Shown: positions 10,326 through 21,948, numbered from the stretch's first letter. The stretch is 64,000 nt of DNA from Marthasterias glacialis (GCA_911728455.2 OU452222.1:2981592-3045591), one strand, 5' to 3'. Notes: generated by a model from the sequence alone, not told the origin. Numbers and translations are program-made.

Positions 10326-10887
10326 ACCTCAACTAAATTTGGGTGCAAAACATTTTTTAAAATTTTATGACCAGGGGCTTGGGAGACACTTGTTGTAAAT
10401 GTTGGTGTAGAAGCATTAATGCGGCGTCAATAAATTTCAATTTTGTTAAATTTCTGGGGAGAATTTTTTTTGTTGTAGTGCCTGGTTAAATTTTTCAGTT
10501 TTTTTTCTTTGAGAAACATTTTTGGGGGTGCAGTGTCAATATTTTCAAATTGTTAAATTTTTGCAAGAAACATTTTGTGTGTGTAGTGTCAGGTTATATT
10601 TTGCATGTTTTTGTTTGTTGAGATTTTTTTTTCTTTTTTTCGTGCAGTGTCAATTTTTTTCAGTTTGGTAAAAAAAATAATTTTGTTCTTCACACAGAGT
10701 CAATATTCGTAGTTGGTTAAATTTTTGGGGAGCAACTTTTTTTAAGCATTGTGAGGTAAAATTTTGTAATTTTTTTCCTTTTGTGAAACATGATTTTTTC
10801 CTTGTTTTATATTTTTGAACTTTTTTTCTCCGTCAAGTTGATGCCAATTAAAATTTGACCAATGTTTTTACATCATTTTGGTTGTAG

Positions 10888-11046
10888 ACATGCTGTCCAC
10901 CAACACCAAGGAGAAAGGAATGATGTCCACCCCAACGGACCACTGTGGATCTTGTGAATCCAAAAGAAGAAAGGAACACTGTTTGGACCATCATCCATTG
11001 GATCATACCTCACCTGACATTGTGTAGAATTCATTGCTGATTTGAG
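10888..11046 (+). other. Outer-transcript exon, left copy, possible small C-terminal frame
   Basis: The exon begins after GGTTGTAG and ends at TTTGAG/GTTAAT. Starting at an internal ATG (10890), a 45-codon frame ends ESKRRKEHC...PLDHTSPDIV and TAG. In the mirrored exon (30517-30667) splicing from the preceding exon-end ATG gives the same C-terminal frame, ending PLDHTLPDIV with the same stop. Across those last 24 codons the copies differ at four bases, and all four change the amino acid, so conservation does not argue for protein function. It may be a relaxed coding exon or a non-coding exon. Confidence 0.4.
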
Positions 11047-11049
11047 GTT

Positions 11050-11832
11050 AATAATGTGCAAAGACTCTGCTACAGTTCTTCAGCCCTCTTGACTTCTGTT
11101 GAGAATGTAGTAAAGACTCTGAATAAAGATCTTGCATTCTGCATTGAAGATGCTTTACTATTACAGCTTTGTGCTTAGGGAGTGACCGTTGACATGTATT
11201 TGACAAGTGGCTGCCAAGTGCAATACCTCCTCTAATTGAGTCGCTAAAACACCCTTCCTCCCCCCCCCCTTTGATAATTTCACATGGACTTCTAAAATGA
11301 TACGCTATTGGTTTTCGTTGGGTACAACACACAGTAAAGTTTATTCCAGTTCAATTATTTTGATCAGCTGTGTCAAACTATCATAGGTTATTTACAATGA
11401 ACTTAGTACTTGTTTGATGCCTTTTTTTTAATTCTCAGTGTTGAATTTTTTTTAGTTTGAACATAATTTACAGAATCCTGATCCATCAATTTTGTGGTGA
11501 AGGTAATTTTTTTTTATCTAGAGTTTTAAAGTCTACCTTAACAACAAATACTTTCCCATTTTAATGTTATTGTAAAATATATGATATTTTGTAATATCTC
11601 ACATGGTTAAAAATAAATAAAAGGATATGTATTTTTCAAACAAAAGTAATACTTTCCCACTGCATCTGTTATTCAGCTTGGTGTGTTTACATTTAATATT
11701 ATTTAATTTAAATAAATTAGGTTTATACTTAGAATCTGGGAAATAATTTCTCAAGAAAAAACAAGTCGACAAATTAATTAAGTGTTTTTAAAATGTATCT
11801 TTTTATTCCACACAAAAAGTTGACAATCAACA
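11050..11832. other. AT-rich non-coding stretch
   Basis: No coding frame or repeat unit is recognised. It contains homopolymer runs and belongs to the left arm. Mirrored right-arm sequence around 28900-30450 is only partly similar. Confidence 0.4.
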
Positions 11833-11930
11833 ATGTCAATAGAGGGCGCTCATCATCAATTAAATAAATGAGAAAAATAAATAATATCAACAGAGGGCGC
11901 CCTGTTAAAATAAGATAGAGGGCGCCCTTT
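11833..11930 (+). promoter_or_regulatory. Three AGAGGGCGC motifs (CTCF-core-like)
   Basis: AATAGAGGGCGCT, CAACAGAGGGCGCC and AGATAGAGGGCGCC occur within about 100 bases. The right arm has two matching motifs on the opposite strand near 28824 and 28880, and the centre has two more at about 20352 and 20420. The core fits the CTCF consensus AGRKGGCR. The cluster could instead be a decayed short tandem repeat. Confidence 0.4.
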
Positions 11931-11994
11931 CCAATATATTTGATTGTAATTATTTGCTTACGTGAATGAAATACATTTCGTTCTAATATCTATC

Positions 11995-12365
11995 GGGTCC
12001 AAAAATCTTTGCCGGTCCCGGATCAAGTGGTGGCCTAATGGATAAGCGCACGCACGTGAGGGAACAAGATCGCAAGACCTGCATGGGTTCGAACCCCGGC
12101 AAAGGACAAGCAAGCAAGCACGGACAAGAACAAGAGATCAAGACAAGAAGAGGACACGCTCGCAAGAGGAACACGCACGGAGGACCCCAAGACGCAAAGA
12201 AGAGGAGACAACATGGCGGAGACACACAAGAGGGAGGAGTGGACACGAAGAGGACGATGGAGGGGAAAGAGAGAGAGAGAGAGGAGGAGAGTGGGGTGGA
12301 CAGGGCAGGAAAGGGAAGACGAAAATTTTCATATTTTTTTTTATTTAAAAAAAAAATGAAAAAAA
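11995..12365 (+). mobile_element. tRNA-derived SINE, left-arm copy
   Basis: A tRNA-like head carries box A TGGCCTAATGG (12031-12041) and box B GGTTCGAACCC (12086-12096), spaced as in tRNA genes. Box A and following bases equal those of tRNA-Arg. The acceptor stem does not pair, so this is not a working tRNA gene. A purine-rich body (AAGAAGAGGA, GAGAGAGAGA) ends in an A-rich tail. An ACATGGCGGAGA stretch resembles a YY1 site. The right arm carries the same element reversed, so insertion probably preceded the inverted duplication. Confidence 0.8.
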
Positions 12366-12560
12366 AAAAATTAACGGTCTTTCATTTTTTTTAAATCGCC
12401 TGAAACGCACGCTCGTTAAATATTTTTCAAAAAAATATTTGAAAAAAAAAAATATAAAAAAAAATAGGAAAAAAAAAATTAACGGTCTTTCATTTTTTTA
12501 AAATCACCTGAAACGCACGCTCGTCAAATATTTTTCAGAATTTTTTTTTTTCAATAAAAA
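12335..12560. repeat. Two-copy A-rich repeat with CCTGAAACGCACGCTCG
   Basis: The phrase AACGGTCTTTCATTTTTTT followed by CCTGAAACGCACGCTCGT occurs twice, about 115 bp apart. The mirrored pair is at 28215-28390. The duplication is older than, or was copied with, the inverted duplication. Confidence 0.8.
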
Positions 12561-14232
12561 AAATAATTTTACCACAATTTCACTGATAAAAATCACTAAA
12601 ATGATTAGCTACAGCTTACCAGTGCCTTTAAACGGTCTGAAACACATTCTCTAAACTTCCCATGGTGTTTACACCACTCACACATTCACACTCATCAAAA
12701 TTAATCAAGAAAAAGCATTTGTTTCAAATAAATAAGCCTTTAAACATCATTTTTGCTTTTAAAACTACTTTAATACTTTTTTACATCAAAGAAGACTGAA
12801 TTCCTTATATTTACATCTGCTTTAAGCACACACTATAACTCTCCACTAAAAGCTTTTAAAAAAATAATACAGATATTTGGTTCTTTTATGCATTTTACAT
12901 CGTAAGAGAGAGGCTATGAGTCGAAACAAAATAATGGCAAAAAAAAAAGACTGGTACATGTTTTTTATCATTATAATCAGTGTTCAAGGAGGACTTGGAG
13001 ACAGGGAACCAGACATAAATGGCTGCAATTAATGCATAAAGAACTTCTTCAATAATTGTTTAGAGGCTTAAAAAAGACCATCAACATTCTATATTTGCAA
13101 GAAATGTATCAAGGAATGGAAGAAACCAACATAACTAAGATATCTTATTTACACAAGACGATGTCTTAATGATTCACAGTACTTGTTTTGCATAACAAGA
13201 TCTTCGAAAGATGCAACAACTTGGAAATATGGAAACATGGATGGTCACTTTAGGCTTCTGTATGTTTAGATTCTACAGAAATGGTCTAATGAGTTTGTGC
13301 ACATTTTGCTTCTAGCTTTCCTTAATGCGTTATAAAAGAGTAAACTCAACTAAATTTATCCGTCTAAAAATAAAACCAAAATAATTATCCAAGTGTACCC
13401 TTTAGCATAAACTTAAACTCAACTGATGCCGTTTACAATAAGAATAACTGTCAAAGACTAGGCTACATACGTGCAGTATACTAAATCATCTGATCTGACT
13501 ACAAGGCTTCACATGTATGCCAAACGTTTAACAGCAAGTTACAGAATGTTCTTTGATATAATCGCTGCAGTGTGCAGTATTCTTGATCTACTTGAGTTCA
13601 TAGAAAGAACTTATGTGTCACAACTTGACGATTTGATCATTAAGAACGTTTGTAACTCTCTACAATAGACCCCCTGTACTGATGATGTAACGCTTTGTTT
13701 ACATAGTCTGTTTTCCAAAGGGAGCTTTGAGTTCGTAGCCCCCCATTCCCTGGTCCCCACCATAAGAAAGCCACATGTAAACAAAGCGTAATGTCATCAG
13801 TACATGGGTCTATTATAACAAAGTATGAACAGCAATATTCAAAGCAAATTTCAACAGCAAATTTCCAGTCCCCCCCCCCCCCCTCCACATGCCTCCACAT
13901 TCATTAAAAACATGGCCTCTAACCACCCCCCCTCCCCACTGAATGGCAATGCCCCCCGATGAAAGGCATTTCCCCCGTGCATCTCACCCCTCCCCCAATG
14001 AAGCAATCCTGGCTACATCGCTGCTACATAACAAAAACAGCCCCAAGACTGCATACAATAAAGATCTGTTTACGCAATAAGACTTTAAATCAGATGTAAT
14101 TCATAGCTTTTATAAGTATTCTCTGTTAGCAAATGTGAATACGCTCTCCCAGTGTGGGTGTGGTTTTTTTTACAAAGAATCAACGTAAACAGACCTTTTT
14201 ACAATAGATCAAACTTAAAACATCAGACATAC

Positions 14233-14397
14233 CTTAGTATCCTAGTATTGAATCGATAATAAAGTTGAACAACTCAAGTAGCTTGAGGTAGTGACAAGAT
14301 AAAGTATTTGAATACATGATGACGCTCCATCTCATGGGCTCTCTTCAGTCAAGCTGGTGCATCCTTCAGACCGAGGCTCATCATCATCTTGAGTGTC
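14233..14397 (-). CDS. Inner-transcript terminal coding exon, left copy
   Basis: On the minus strand a T-rich acceptor (ATTTGTAG) precedes GAC at 14397. The frame reads DTQDDDEP, then RSEGCTSLTEES, one more residue (P) and TGA at 14334-14332. The exon continues as UTR to a GTATGT donor below 14233. The mirrored exon at 26368 has the same frame, length and stop. Across 66 coding bases the copies differ at three sites: two are silent and one gives P/L. That pattern, plus lower divergence than the adjoining UTR, supports real coding in the past or present. The tail is acidic and Ser/Thr-rich. I do not recognise the protein, and upstream coding exons are unclear. Confidence 0.5.
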
Positions 14398-14739
14398 CTA
14401 CAAATAAAAGTTAAAGTTTGCTTAAAATTTCAAATGCCACCAATCAACAGTTATTTGAAGTTGTTTATTACAATAGCAGAACATTAAAACTTCATTAGAA
14501 CTGCCTTACATTAGAGCCACATGTGTACTCTATGTTGTACCTTCAAGAAAGTAACATTAGACATGTTAGAGGGGACAGGGAGGGGATGAGGAGCAGGGGG
14601 AGAGCAGATCATTGTCTCTTTCAGCCTCTATCTTCTTTAATAATTGTTCAAAGGGGATAGAGTTCACACAAATTGAAACACTTCACCCCATCAGCAACAA
14701 CCATATGATCACTCTATAAACTTATACAATCTTCTATCT

Positions 14740-15235
14740 TCAGCCTCTATCTTCTTTGATAATAGTCGAAGGGGTAACATTTTGTGGTGGGTTCATAATG
14801 TCAAACATGTGATTTGAAAGTTTGAGAAAGATAGATTCAAAGTAGGAGGGGTAATATGTTTGGGGTGGGTCCACAATAGCAAACAAGTGGGGTAAAGTTT
14901 GAGATAGACGCAAAGAAGAAGGGGTACCATGTTTGGGGCAGGTCCATAATGGCAATCAAGGGGGGTGAAAGTTTGAGATCTAGATAGATTTAAAGTAGAA
15001 GGGGTAACATGTTTGGGTTGGGGCAAGTTTATAGTGGCAAACAAATGTGTTGAAACCTTGATATAGATTTAAAGAAGAAGGGGTAACATGTTTGGGGCTG
15101 GTCCTTAATGGCAAAGAAGTGGGGTGAAAGTTTGAGATAATTATAGATTCAAAGTAGAAGGTGTAAACATGTTTAGGGCGGATCCATAACGGCAACCAAG
15201 TAGGATGCATGTGTGGTATTGATACATACTTGAAG
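14740..15235. repeat. Minisatellite of about 60-90 bp units, left arm
   Basis: GGGGTAACATGTTTGGGG(T/C)GGGTCCA..AATGGCAA recurs about every 60-90 bases with GTTTGAGATAGA between. This is the reverse-strand relative of the larger array at 22300-24880. Open frames are repeat artefacts. Confidence 0.85.
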
Positions 15236-15984
15236 GAGACAGGGCAACGTGTGGTAATCATGCAAATAAATGGGTAGTACAATTTTGCATAAAAACCTTT
15301 TTTTGACTTGAATGCAAGTACAAAATAGACCCCCACTTCTTGGTTTTTATGTTCAACAGTACACGTAACATTGTATACTGTATCGGTTGTCTTATTGTCA
15401 AAATGCATTCAAAGGTAGAGAAAAGTTTTAGTTTTTAAACAAAATCCTGTAAAATGTAATACACTTAACGATCAAAGTTGATCAAAAATGTTTTTTCTGA
15501 ATTCAAGGATATTTGAGTCTTTCATTTTAGGTTTAGTTTGGAAGAGTAAATTCATAGTTTCTAACTACCAAATCAACCGGTGAACATTTTACAAGAATAA
15601 ACCAAAAAAAGTACACTCTTTGTCAGTGATTTAATGTGTAATACCTCTAAGCTTATTTTGAATGCAGCAATCAAAAAAAAGAAATGGTGACTCTGATTTT
15701 GCTGATTCTACTTATTTCCACTGAACACACAATCAAACCAACTTAAGAAAATTTCACTAGAAAATCAAAAATCAAAAAATGATTTGTTGTTTGTTAGAGA
15801 TTTTGTGCATGTTCATACTTTTTTTATTAACTTTTTTTTATTATTATTGCAGCGATGAATTCAGATTGGCAGACAAGTTAAGAATAGACAGACATTGGAA
15901 TGTAAGGGGCCCAATTATTTTGGGTGGGATCCAGCAAAAAAGGATGATACTGTATAAATCTATGTTTTTGGAATTGATAAACAG

Positions 15985-17640
15985 CAACTGACAATATATT
16001 GGGGGCGGGTCCAGAAACAGGAAAGTGGGGTGCAGGTTGTTGGTAGAAAAGGAAAGAAAATAAAGGGTGTAGATCAAGATAGGTAGAAAAGAAGAGCGCA
16101 TATTAGAAGGGATTTTATTTGTAGAAACTGGGATGTACATGATGTCATTAGAAAAGAGGTGCATATAGGGGGCAGATCTGAAAAATGAACAGTGCAGGGT
16201 GTGGTTGGGATGGATACCTGTAGGTAGAAACTCTGTGTGCTTATAAAAATAGAGAATATATAGAAATGTAGGGTGTCTGTTCAAGATGGATCAAAAAGAC
16301 AAAAGGATTTGATTTGTCCTTGTAGATTAGTGCTTTTTTTATAAGACCCCACCCCATCCCAAAGGTAGACTTGATTTCCAAACTCCCTCCAAAGATATGT
16401 GCTGGCATAAAGGTGATGGGTAAAAAAAGACAATTAATGAGAAGGAAAATGAGGGGGCAATTTTCGTTCATAATAATTATGATTCCGGATACCGGCAGAA
16501 AGAGGCCATAGCTGAACAATATTTTAACTAGTTTTTTATACACTTACCAGCGTTATTTAGGAGCTTGAATGAGTTAAAGCTGATAATCTTATGCTGAAGG
16601 GTTGATCATGAGTCATACAGTCCAAGAGTTTAAGAACATTATGTGCAAGAACCAAGAGTGATCTGTAGTGGAAAAAGAAGCAAAGAAAATTAAGTCAAAA
16701 GACAACAAAAGTAATACACTGTTTAGGATCCTTATCCATAGATAAAGCAGTAGAGTAGCATGTTGGATGTTTGGGCGGCAGGTTTAGTGACAGAAAAGGG
16801 GGTGTGTAGGTTGGCACTGTGAAGGTTAGAATGTTGGTTTTCCATCTAGATTGTTCAAAAATTAGGATGCATAAATGCACAGGGTGGGTTTGGTGTAGTG
16901 AAGGAAAAATCTTTAGATAATGGGGAAGATGTGGTTAGTAAAAAAATGGGGTATGATAAGATTGCACCAGTCAGTGCAGGAGGGGTGGATATAAGAAGGT
17001 GGATCTGAAACATGGTAAGTGGGTTATATACATAAATTAATGGGGTTGATCTAATATATCATTAGAACAGAGGGTTACATGAAAGAAGGGCAGATCTAAA
17101 ATTTAAAATGTAAAAAAAAAACAGTTTTTTTTTTTTTTTTTTTAGGGGGGGGGGGTATGTTTGGGATTGATCAAGTTTTTTTTTTGGGGGGGGGAACTTG
17201 TCAAATGTGAGAGTTGGATCCAAATTGGTAGACAGGATTGGAATTGAAGGTGCACCTAGGTATTTGGGTGCAGTTCCAAACAAAAATGATGATAATGAAC
17301 TCATCTTTTTGGCATCTTTGAGATTGATATAAATTGTAAGCAGGCTGGCAGAATATCGGGGGCGTGTCCAGAAACAGGCAAGTGGGATGCAGCTTGTTGG
17401 TAAAAGGGGTCGAGCACTGGGGCGGATCAAGATTAATAGAAAAGAAGGGTGCATATTACAAGGTATGTGAATAGAAGATATACACAGTAAATCAGGATCA
17501 TTACAAAAGTGGGGTGCATAATTGGGATGAAGTCATGGTATAAAAGCGGGGTGTAGTTTTGAAATGTAGTACAAAGAAAGGAAAGGAGTATAAAGTGGGC
17601 TTATCAAAAAAGTGAGCAGTGGGGAGAACGGTTCGGATGG
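15985..17640. repeat. Diverged minisatellite units, left arm
   Basis: Recurring pieces such as GGGCGGGTCCAGAAACAGG, AAGTGGGGTGCAG and GGTGCATATTAGAAGG are reverse-strand relatives of the 79-bp array at 22300-24880, here degraded and interrupted by the exon-like copy at 16548-16662 and homopolymers near 17116-17160. Confidence 0.7.
16548..16662 (-). other. Inner-transcript exon-like unit, left copy 1
   Basis: On the minus strand a TCCACTACAG acceptor precedes the unit, and a CTG/GTAAGT donor ends it. One frame reads SLLVLAHNVLKLLDCMTHDQ and on to THSSS and a stop. The three relatives (18057, 21838, 25296) share the splice borders and the GACTCATGATCA phrase, but indels break that frame, so coding status is doubtful. 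It may be a duplicated untranslated exon. Confidence 0.45.
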
Positions 17641-18056
17641 ATACCTATAGAGTAAACAATCTTGATGCTTACAGAAGGAGAAGATATAATGCTTAAAAGT
17701 AGCCTGTATGTTTTTTGGTGGATCAGACAGACAGAAATGATTTTGGGCTGGGGCTTCACTCCCTACCAGCCCCCCCCCCCACTCCATCTTGCTGCTGTGT
17801 TTTATTCTTTTTCTTTTAAACCACTCTTATTTTTATTATTTGTATTTTATTATTAGTATTTTATTATTTTTATCCTTGTACCCCACCCCACCCCCAAAAC
17901 AGCAAAATGTATTCTGTGTGACACTTTTTTAAATGGGAGGGGGACGGGGGTCAATGTATATAATAATGTTTTTGGTTCCAGACTCTAGAAGTAAAAGAGG
18001 ATGGTTAAAAAAAATTAACAAAATACCTAGGTATATTTAGGTTTTGAAAAACTCAC

Positions 18057-18159
18057 CAGTTTTAAGGAGGTAATCTTATGCTGACAAGTTAATCATGAGT
18101 CATGCAGTCCCAGAATTCAATCCAAAAATGTTTATGTACGGGAGCCATGGATGTGTTAT
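18057..18159 (-). other. Inner-transcript exon-like unit, left copy 2
   Basis: A minus-strand acceptor CCACTACAG and donor GTGAGT bound a diverged relative of the unit at 16548. It keeps the GACTGCATGACTCATGATTA phrase but no long frame. It is the most central recognisable part of the left arm. Confidence 0.45.
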
Positions 18160-18610
18160 CTGTAGTGGATAAAAGAAGTAGATAAATAAAAGTAAAAATG
18201 GAAATTACTTGGTAGCACAATTTGCATATTGACAGTGACAAAGACTTAGAGTTGACAAATTATACAGTGAGAGGCAGGTTGATCCTAGTCTGATCCAGAA
18301 AGTTTGACTTAAAATAAAGTTAACTTGCCCAGCCATAGCGATAATCTTACCAACCACTCCTCCTGATAGTCATAGGGTACTCTGCTCTACAAATGTTGGG
18401 AGGATCAAGGGTTAGGATTAACGCAACTAGTCCAGCCACTGTCGCAGACTACAGTGTAATTTCAGGCATGATGTAGTCAGTCCCCTAGCTAATGAACTGA
18501 TCAGTTAAGTTGGTAAAACTTAAATGATGCTCAAAGCAAAGTTTGCGCAGTCTTCAAACAGACAAGACTAGATTGCAGTACTAAAACAATATGCAATGAT
18601 TTCATTTACA

Positions 18611-19428
18611 CAGTGGCGTAACCGGGGGAGGGGGAGGGCTGCGCCCCCCCACCCAGAATTCTCCCCCCTTCTTGCCCCCCCCATATGAAATCACAGAAAG
18701 GCCTACACATGTCCCAATTTTGTCGTGTTTTTGGTATTTACACTGAAATAAAACATACAACAACAATTCTATTTAGTGATTGCTCAAAGAGTCTAATTTG
18801 AGAATGTTGTGTACAATAACTCCTAAATCTTATGCAAAATTATTTATTAAAAACGACAAGTGCTCTAAGATTTGTTTGGTTTCGCAATATTTAGTGCCTA
18901 ACCTGGAAACTATGTTCTGATTACTGTTTTAAAACTACGTTAAATGGTTTGGTATCAACAATCAACATAGTTCGTGAATGGTAAGCATATAGTAATTTGT
19001 ACTTCTTTGGCACCCACCCCCCCCCCCCCCCCCCCGCAAATAAATAATAATAATACTGATCATTTCTCGAGTGCCAGCATCCGTCTGAAAAGACGCTCAA
19101 GGCGCTTAACAACATTATACAGAAATCAAAGACAAAATAATATTTTATTAATTAGGAGAACTACGATCGAACAGATATGTTTTCTGAGAGGATTTGAAGT
19201 CAGATATGGAGGACATACTACAAACTTCTTGAGAAAGAGTATTCCAGAGCGCATGAACAAGTTTCTTAGTAGCAGGGCCAGTTAAGTATTTACGGATTAA
19301 ACCTAGATTGCGTAGTTGGTACCTGACACATTTACAAGTGTTAGATATATGATGAGACATACACATACTAGAATCAACTGTTTGCCCCCCAACTGCCCCC
19401 CAAATGAAAATGTCTAGTTACGCCACTG
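18611..19428. mobile_element. Non-autonomous hAT-type element with exact 8-bp TSD
   Basis: The termini CAGTGGCGTAAC and GTTACGCCACTG are perfect inverted repeats. They are flanked by identical CATTTACA target duplications at 18603-18610 and 19429-19436, as expected for the hAT superfamily. The 818-bp body has C/G homopolymers near both ends and no transposase frame. It includes a segment near 19076-19110 (GAAAAGACGCTCAAGGCGCT) resembling a widespread invertebrate SINE/LINE tail, so it may carry a captured older repeat. It lies in the spacer of the inverted duplication with no visible mirror copy. Confidence 0.88.
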
Positions 19429-20219
19429 CATTTACACATCCAAACTGTGTGAGTTCTTGATATTAGAGGTCAAGCAAAATCTCATACATGACACAAAATG
19501 AACAGTTTGAATTTATAGTATTTTCTTGTAAGTACTACTACTACTACTAGCGAGGTGGGCCGCCTCACTGTTGACTGGGCTGAGTTTTAATAAGCCATAT
19601 AAATTATTAATAATTGTTAATATTATAGAGTATGCACAGTCATTTTCCTACTGTAAACTTATTGCTGTCTTAACCTCATTGAGGGTGCTGTTGTACATAT
19701 CTCTATATACAGTATATGGGACTCATGATGCCAGCTCCGTTTATAAGGTCTACGTCAATAGCCCCATAATATTAGTGTCAATACTTGTATTACTATTTGA
19801 TACTCTGGACTCCCTCCCTCCCAGTGTATCACATCTGCAGTGTCAGTTCAGACGTGTGGCAACGACCACATCTCAAACATGAAACAAACCACTGATTGTC
19901 AAGATTACTCTCTCTATTCTGCTCTTAACTACTAGTCCGAGAACAATTTTTTTACATTTTGGATATTATTTTGCATATCAGATAATATCCAATTGTTAAA
20001 AGAGCGATATGTTAGATCCAGTAACTCGGACTAAACATGCTAAACACTTTACACTACAGCAGCTAGAACAGACAAAAGAACAGTCCCGATCTCGGTCATC
20101 ATATCAGTTGCCAAACACTCCAATTTTAATTCTTCTTAACACAAAAATACACGCCAACGTACCTTTCAACTAAGTCTAGATGTAATAATTTACAAACTGG
20201 ACACAAAATGCGTACTTAC

Positions 20220-20370
20220 AGAGGTTCTCGGGTGAAAATATGTTGGTTTGAAGACACGTGAGCAGACGACAGTTTTTTTTGTTTTGTTTTTGTTTTTTTG
20301 ACAGCCAGACATTCAAAACGCATGTGTAGTTTTGGAAGGCGGAAAAACGGGGGCGCCCTCTATATAAATA
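20220..20370 (-). promoter_or_regulatory. Candidate divergent promoter and first exon, minus side
   Basis: A TATA-like TATATAAATA at 20361-20370 also reads as TATTTATATA on the minus strand. Below it an E-box CACGTG (20255-20260) and a strong donor GTAAGT (complement of 20214-20219) suggest a first exon of about 115 bases feeding the leftward inner transcript. No start codon is assigned. Inferred from motifs only. Confidence 0.3.
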
Positions 20371-20610
20371 CAAATAACTATTTTTTCTCAAAATTTCTGT
20401 GAGAATTTAATTCGGAATATTGCGCCCTCAATAGTTTTGTCACAGCAGTAGCAGTAGCACGTTGCACGTCGCATGTTGTTGTTGACATGGTTGATGAAAA
20501 GGTGACATGTATTTTGTTCCGGACTTCTTCTCACAAATCTCCTTCAAGACAACCCATAAATGCTTCATCAACTGTTTATCAATGGTGGAAATTTCGCTCC
20601 GTTTTGTAAA
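20361..20610 (+). promoter_or_regulatory. Candidate TATA box and first exon, plus side
   Basis: TATATAAATA at 20361 could place a start near 20392. An ATG at 20487 opens a 40-codon frame starting MVDEKVTCILFRTSSHKSPS and stopping with TAA at 20607-20609, one base before a GTGTGT donor at 20611. The stop so close to the donor makes a coding first exon unlikely unless an upstream donor is used. It would feed the rightward inner transcript (21838, 25296, 26368). Confidence 0.3.
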
Positions 20611-20696
20611 GGTGTGTTTTGTAGTTTTATTCAGCTAGCACGACGGACAGATAATTTCTTGGGTTTTTGGTTCTTCATTCAGACTAGAGCAGAGGT

Positions 20697-20836
20697 GTAG
20701 ACCCTGCCTGAGTACTGTACTGACGTGACTGAGGCGCCACACTCTTTTTTGAGATTTTGACATTTATCGGTCGTACTAGATAAATAAATGTCAAAATCTC
20801 AAGAAAGGAGTACAGCACCCCAGTTACTAGGTCTAC
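20697..20836. mobile_element. Palindromic MITE, diverged copy
   Basis: GTAGACCC...GAGATTTTGACATTTAT on the left mirrors AAATGTCAAAATCTC...GTTACTAGGTCTAC on the right. The element is a long imperfect palindrome related to the cleaner copy at 38515-38666. No coding capacity. Confidence 0.75.
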
Positions 20837-20849
20837 ATTTAGACTGCAT

Positions 20850-21830
20850 TCAGTCTACATTCATTTTTCTGACGCATCACTCAGTGGATCGGCCCTATTT
20901 ATCATGTTTATCATGGGGCTAGTGTGTCACTAGCCAGTAGCATGTACTATTCTAGAACAGAGTAGTAGTAGCAGTGTCAAGAAAGTCAGTCATGTCTTAT
21001 AATTATAGCCTGAGTCCATTGTAATACACTGACGTCCTGGGTAAAAAGCTTCTCTACATTTGTTTACAATGCAAAAAAACATTACCGTATACAAGAGTTG
21101 TTTTCTCTTTTTGTTTACCTGATGTTGGAAGCTGAAAGTCTGTTCATAATTCCCCGTACTTTAAACTTTTAAATATCTGCCTTCATTTTCAGTAAGAGTT
21201 AAACTCAAAATAAATTGGAAACTCGAGTACAAATCATGAACATAATGTACTTTCTGTGTGAAGTTTCTACATGCAGATGCGCTAAAGTAATAACGCAGCG
21301 TTCCACAAATGCTGAGTGCAGTTCAATTTGAGGCGCATATTTGGAAATTCACAGGCCAAAATAGCATGCTCGCAAAAATATTGTGCTGGCATGATCAATT
21401 TGCAAACTAAAAACAAACGTGCTAGAAGTTAATGAGCAAGGCTGCTTGAACTAGAGAGGGGGAAGGCAAGCAGGGCAAAGACACATTTTGGGAGGTTTTT
21501 CGACATATCTAACCTTTCATTTGTGCATTTTGTTCGATCTCATTTAGGGGTGGGGGGTCAAAGATTCTGAGTGGGGGGGGGGGGGGGGCTCCTGCCTCCT
21601 GTTACACCACTGCTCGCTCTTCTTCCTATACTTCTGGACATCTTTTCTGCCATTCTAGAACGCTAGAGCCCCCAGTGCCAAATCAGCAAATCATTAAATT
21701 TGTTACTATTGAAAGGATTTTATGACTCAAAACTGAAACAGTTCCATTTAAGCCAGAAAAACTGTTTTTTTATGCAGATTAGCCTACCCTTTGTTTATTT
21801 GTTTACTTAATTTTCTTCGCTTCTTTTTCC
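20850..21830. other. Central spacer sequence without recognised genes
   Basis: AT-rich sequence with a G-run at about 21572-21588. GTTACACCACTG at 21602 resembles one end of the hAT family seen at 18611, but no partner end is clear. No coding frame is supported. Confidence 0.4.
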
Positions 21831-21837
21831 ACTACAG

Positions 21838-21948
21838 ATCACTCTTGGTTCTTGTTCTTGGATTGAACTCTGGGACTGTATGACTCATGATCACCCCTTC
21901 AGCAAACGATTATCAACTTTAACTCATTCAAGCTCCTGAATAATGCTG
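21838..21948 (+). other. Inner-transcript exon-like unit, right copy 1
   Basis: The acceptor TTCCACTACAG and donor GCTG/GTAGGT bound the unit. One frame from the first base reads ITLGSCSWIELWDCMTHDHP and on to THSSS and TGA. The other copies do not preserve this frame because of small indels, so the exon may be non-coding. Confidence 0.45.

Larger units (their letters stand above)
9400..18180. repeat. Left arm of a large inverted duplication
   Basis: Landmarks match the reverse complement of the right arm in mirrored order. They are the ATG/GTGAGT exon (9403 vs 31344-33844), the terminal outer exon (10888 vs 30667), AGAGGGCGCC motifs (11890 vs 28830), the SINE (12000 vs 28700), the ACGCACGCTCG/poly-A block (12400 vs 28220), non-coding sequence (12650-14230 vs 26530-28100), the short coding exon (14397 vs 26368), the block near 15240-15415 vs 24930-25260, and the repeated exon-like unit (16548, 18057 vs 25414, 21948). 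Most mirrored pairs have midpoints close to 20.37 kb. Confidence 0.9.

Noticed and set aside
9883-10370. Leu/Gly or Thr/Leu/Pro repeat protein
   Set aside because: It is a translation of the 24-bp TTAGGG-like minisatellite. Several frames are open at once.
10888-11046. Firm call of a conserved micropeptide gene in the outer transcript
   Set aside because: The frame is shared only at its end. Upstream indels break it in one arm, and all differences in the shared part are replacements. Kept as a possible exon only.
12015-12110. Functional tRNA-Arg gene
   Set aside because: Boxes A and B are present, but the acceptor stem does not pair and the A-rich tail and purine-rich body mark a SINE. The second copy has a changed box A.
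12038-12394. Basic 118-residue frame beginning at the SINE head
   Set aside because: It is a translation of the SINE body and tail, and the right-arm copy gives the mirror image.
13471-13668. 66-codon frame in the left arm as a gene
   Set aside because: The frame starts at GTG. The mirrored right-arm sequence keeps much of the frame but has a nine-base deletion and a TAA replacing TCA. It lies in presumed UTR or intron of the opposite strand.
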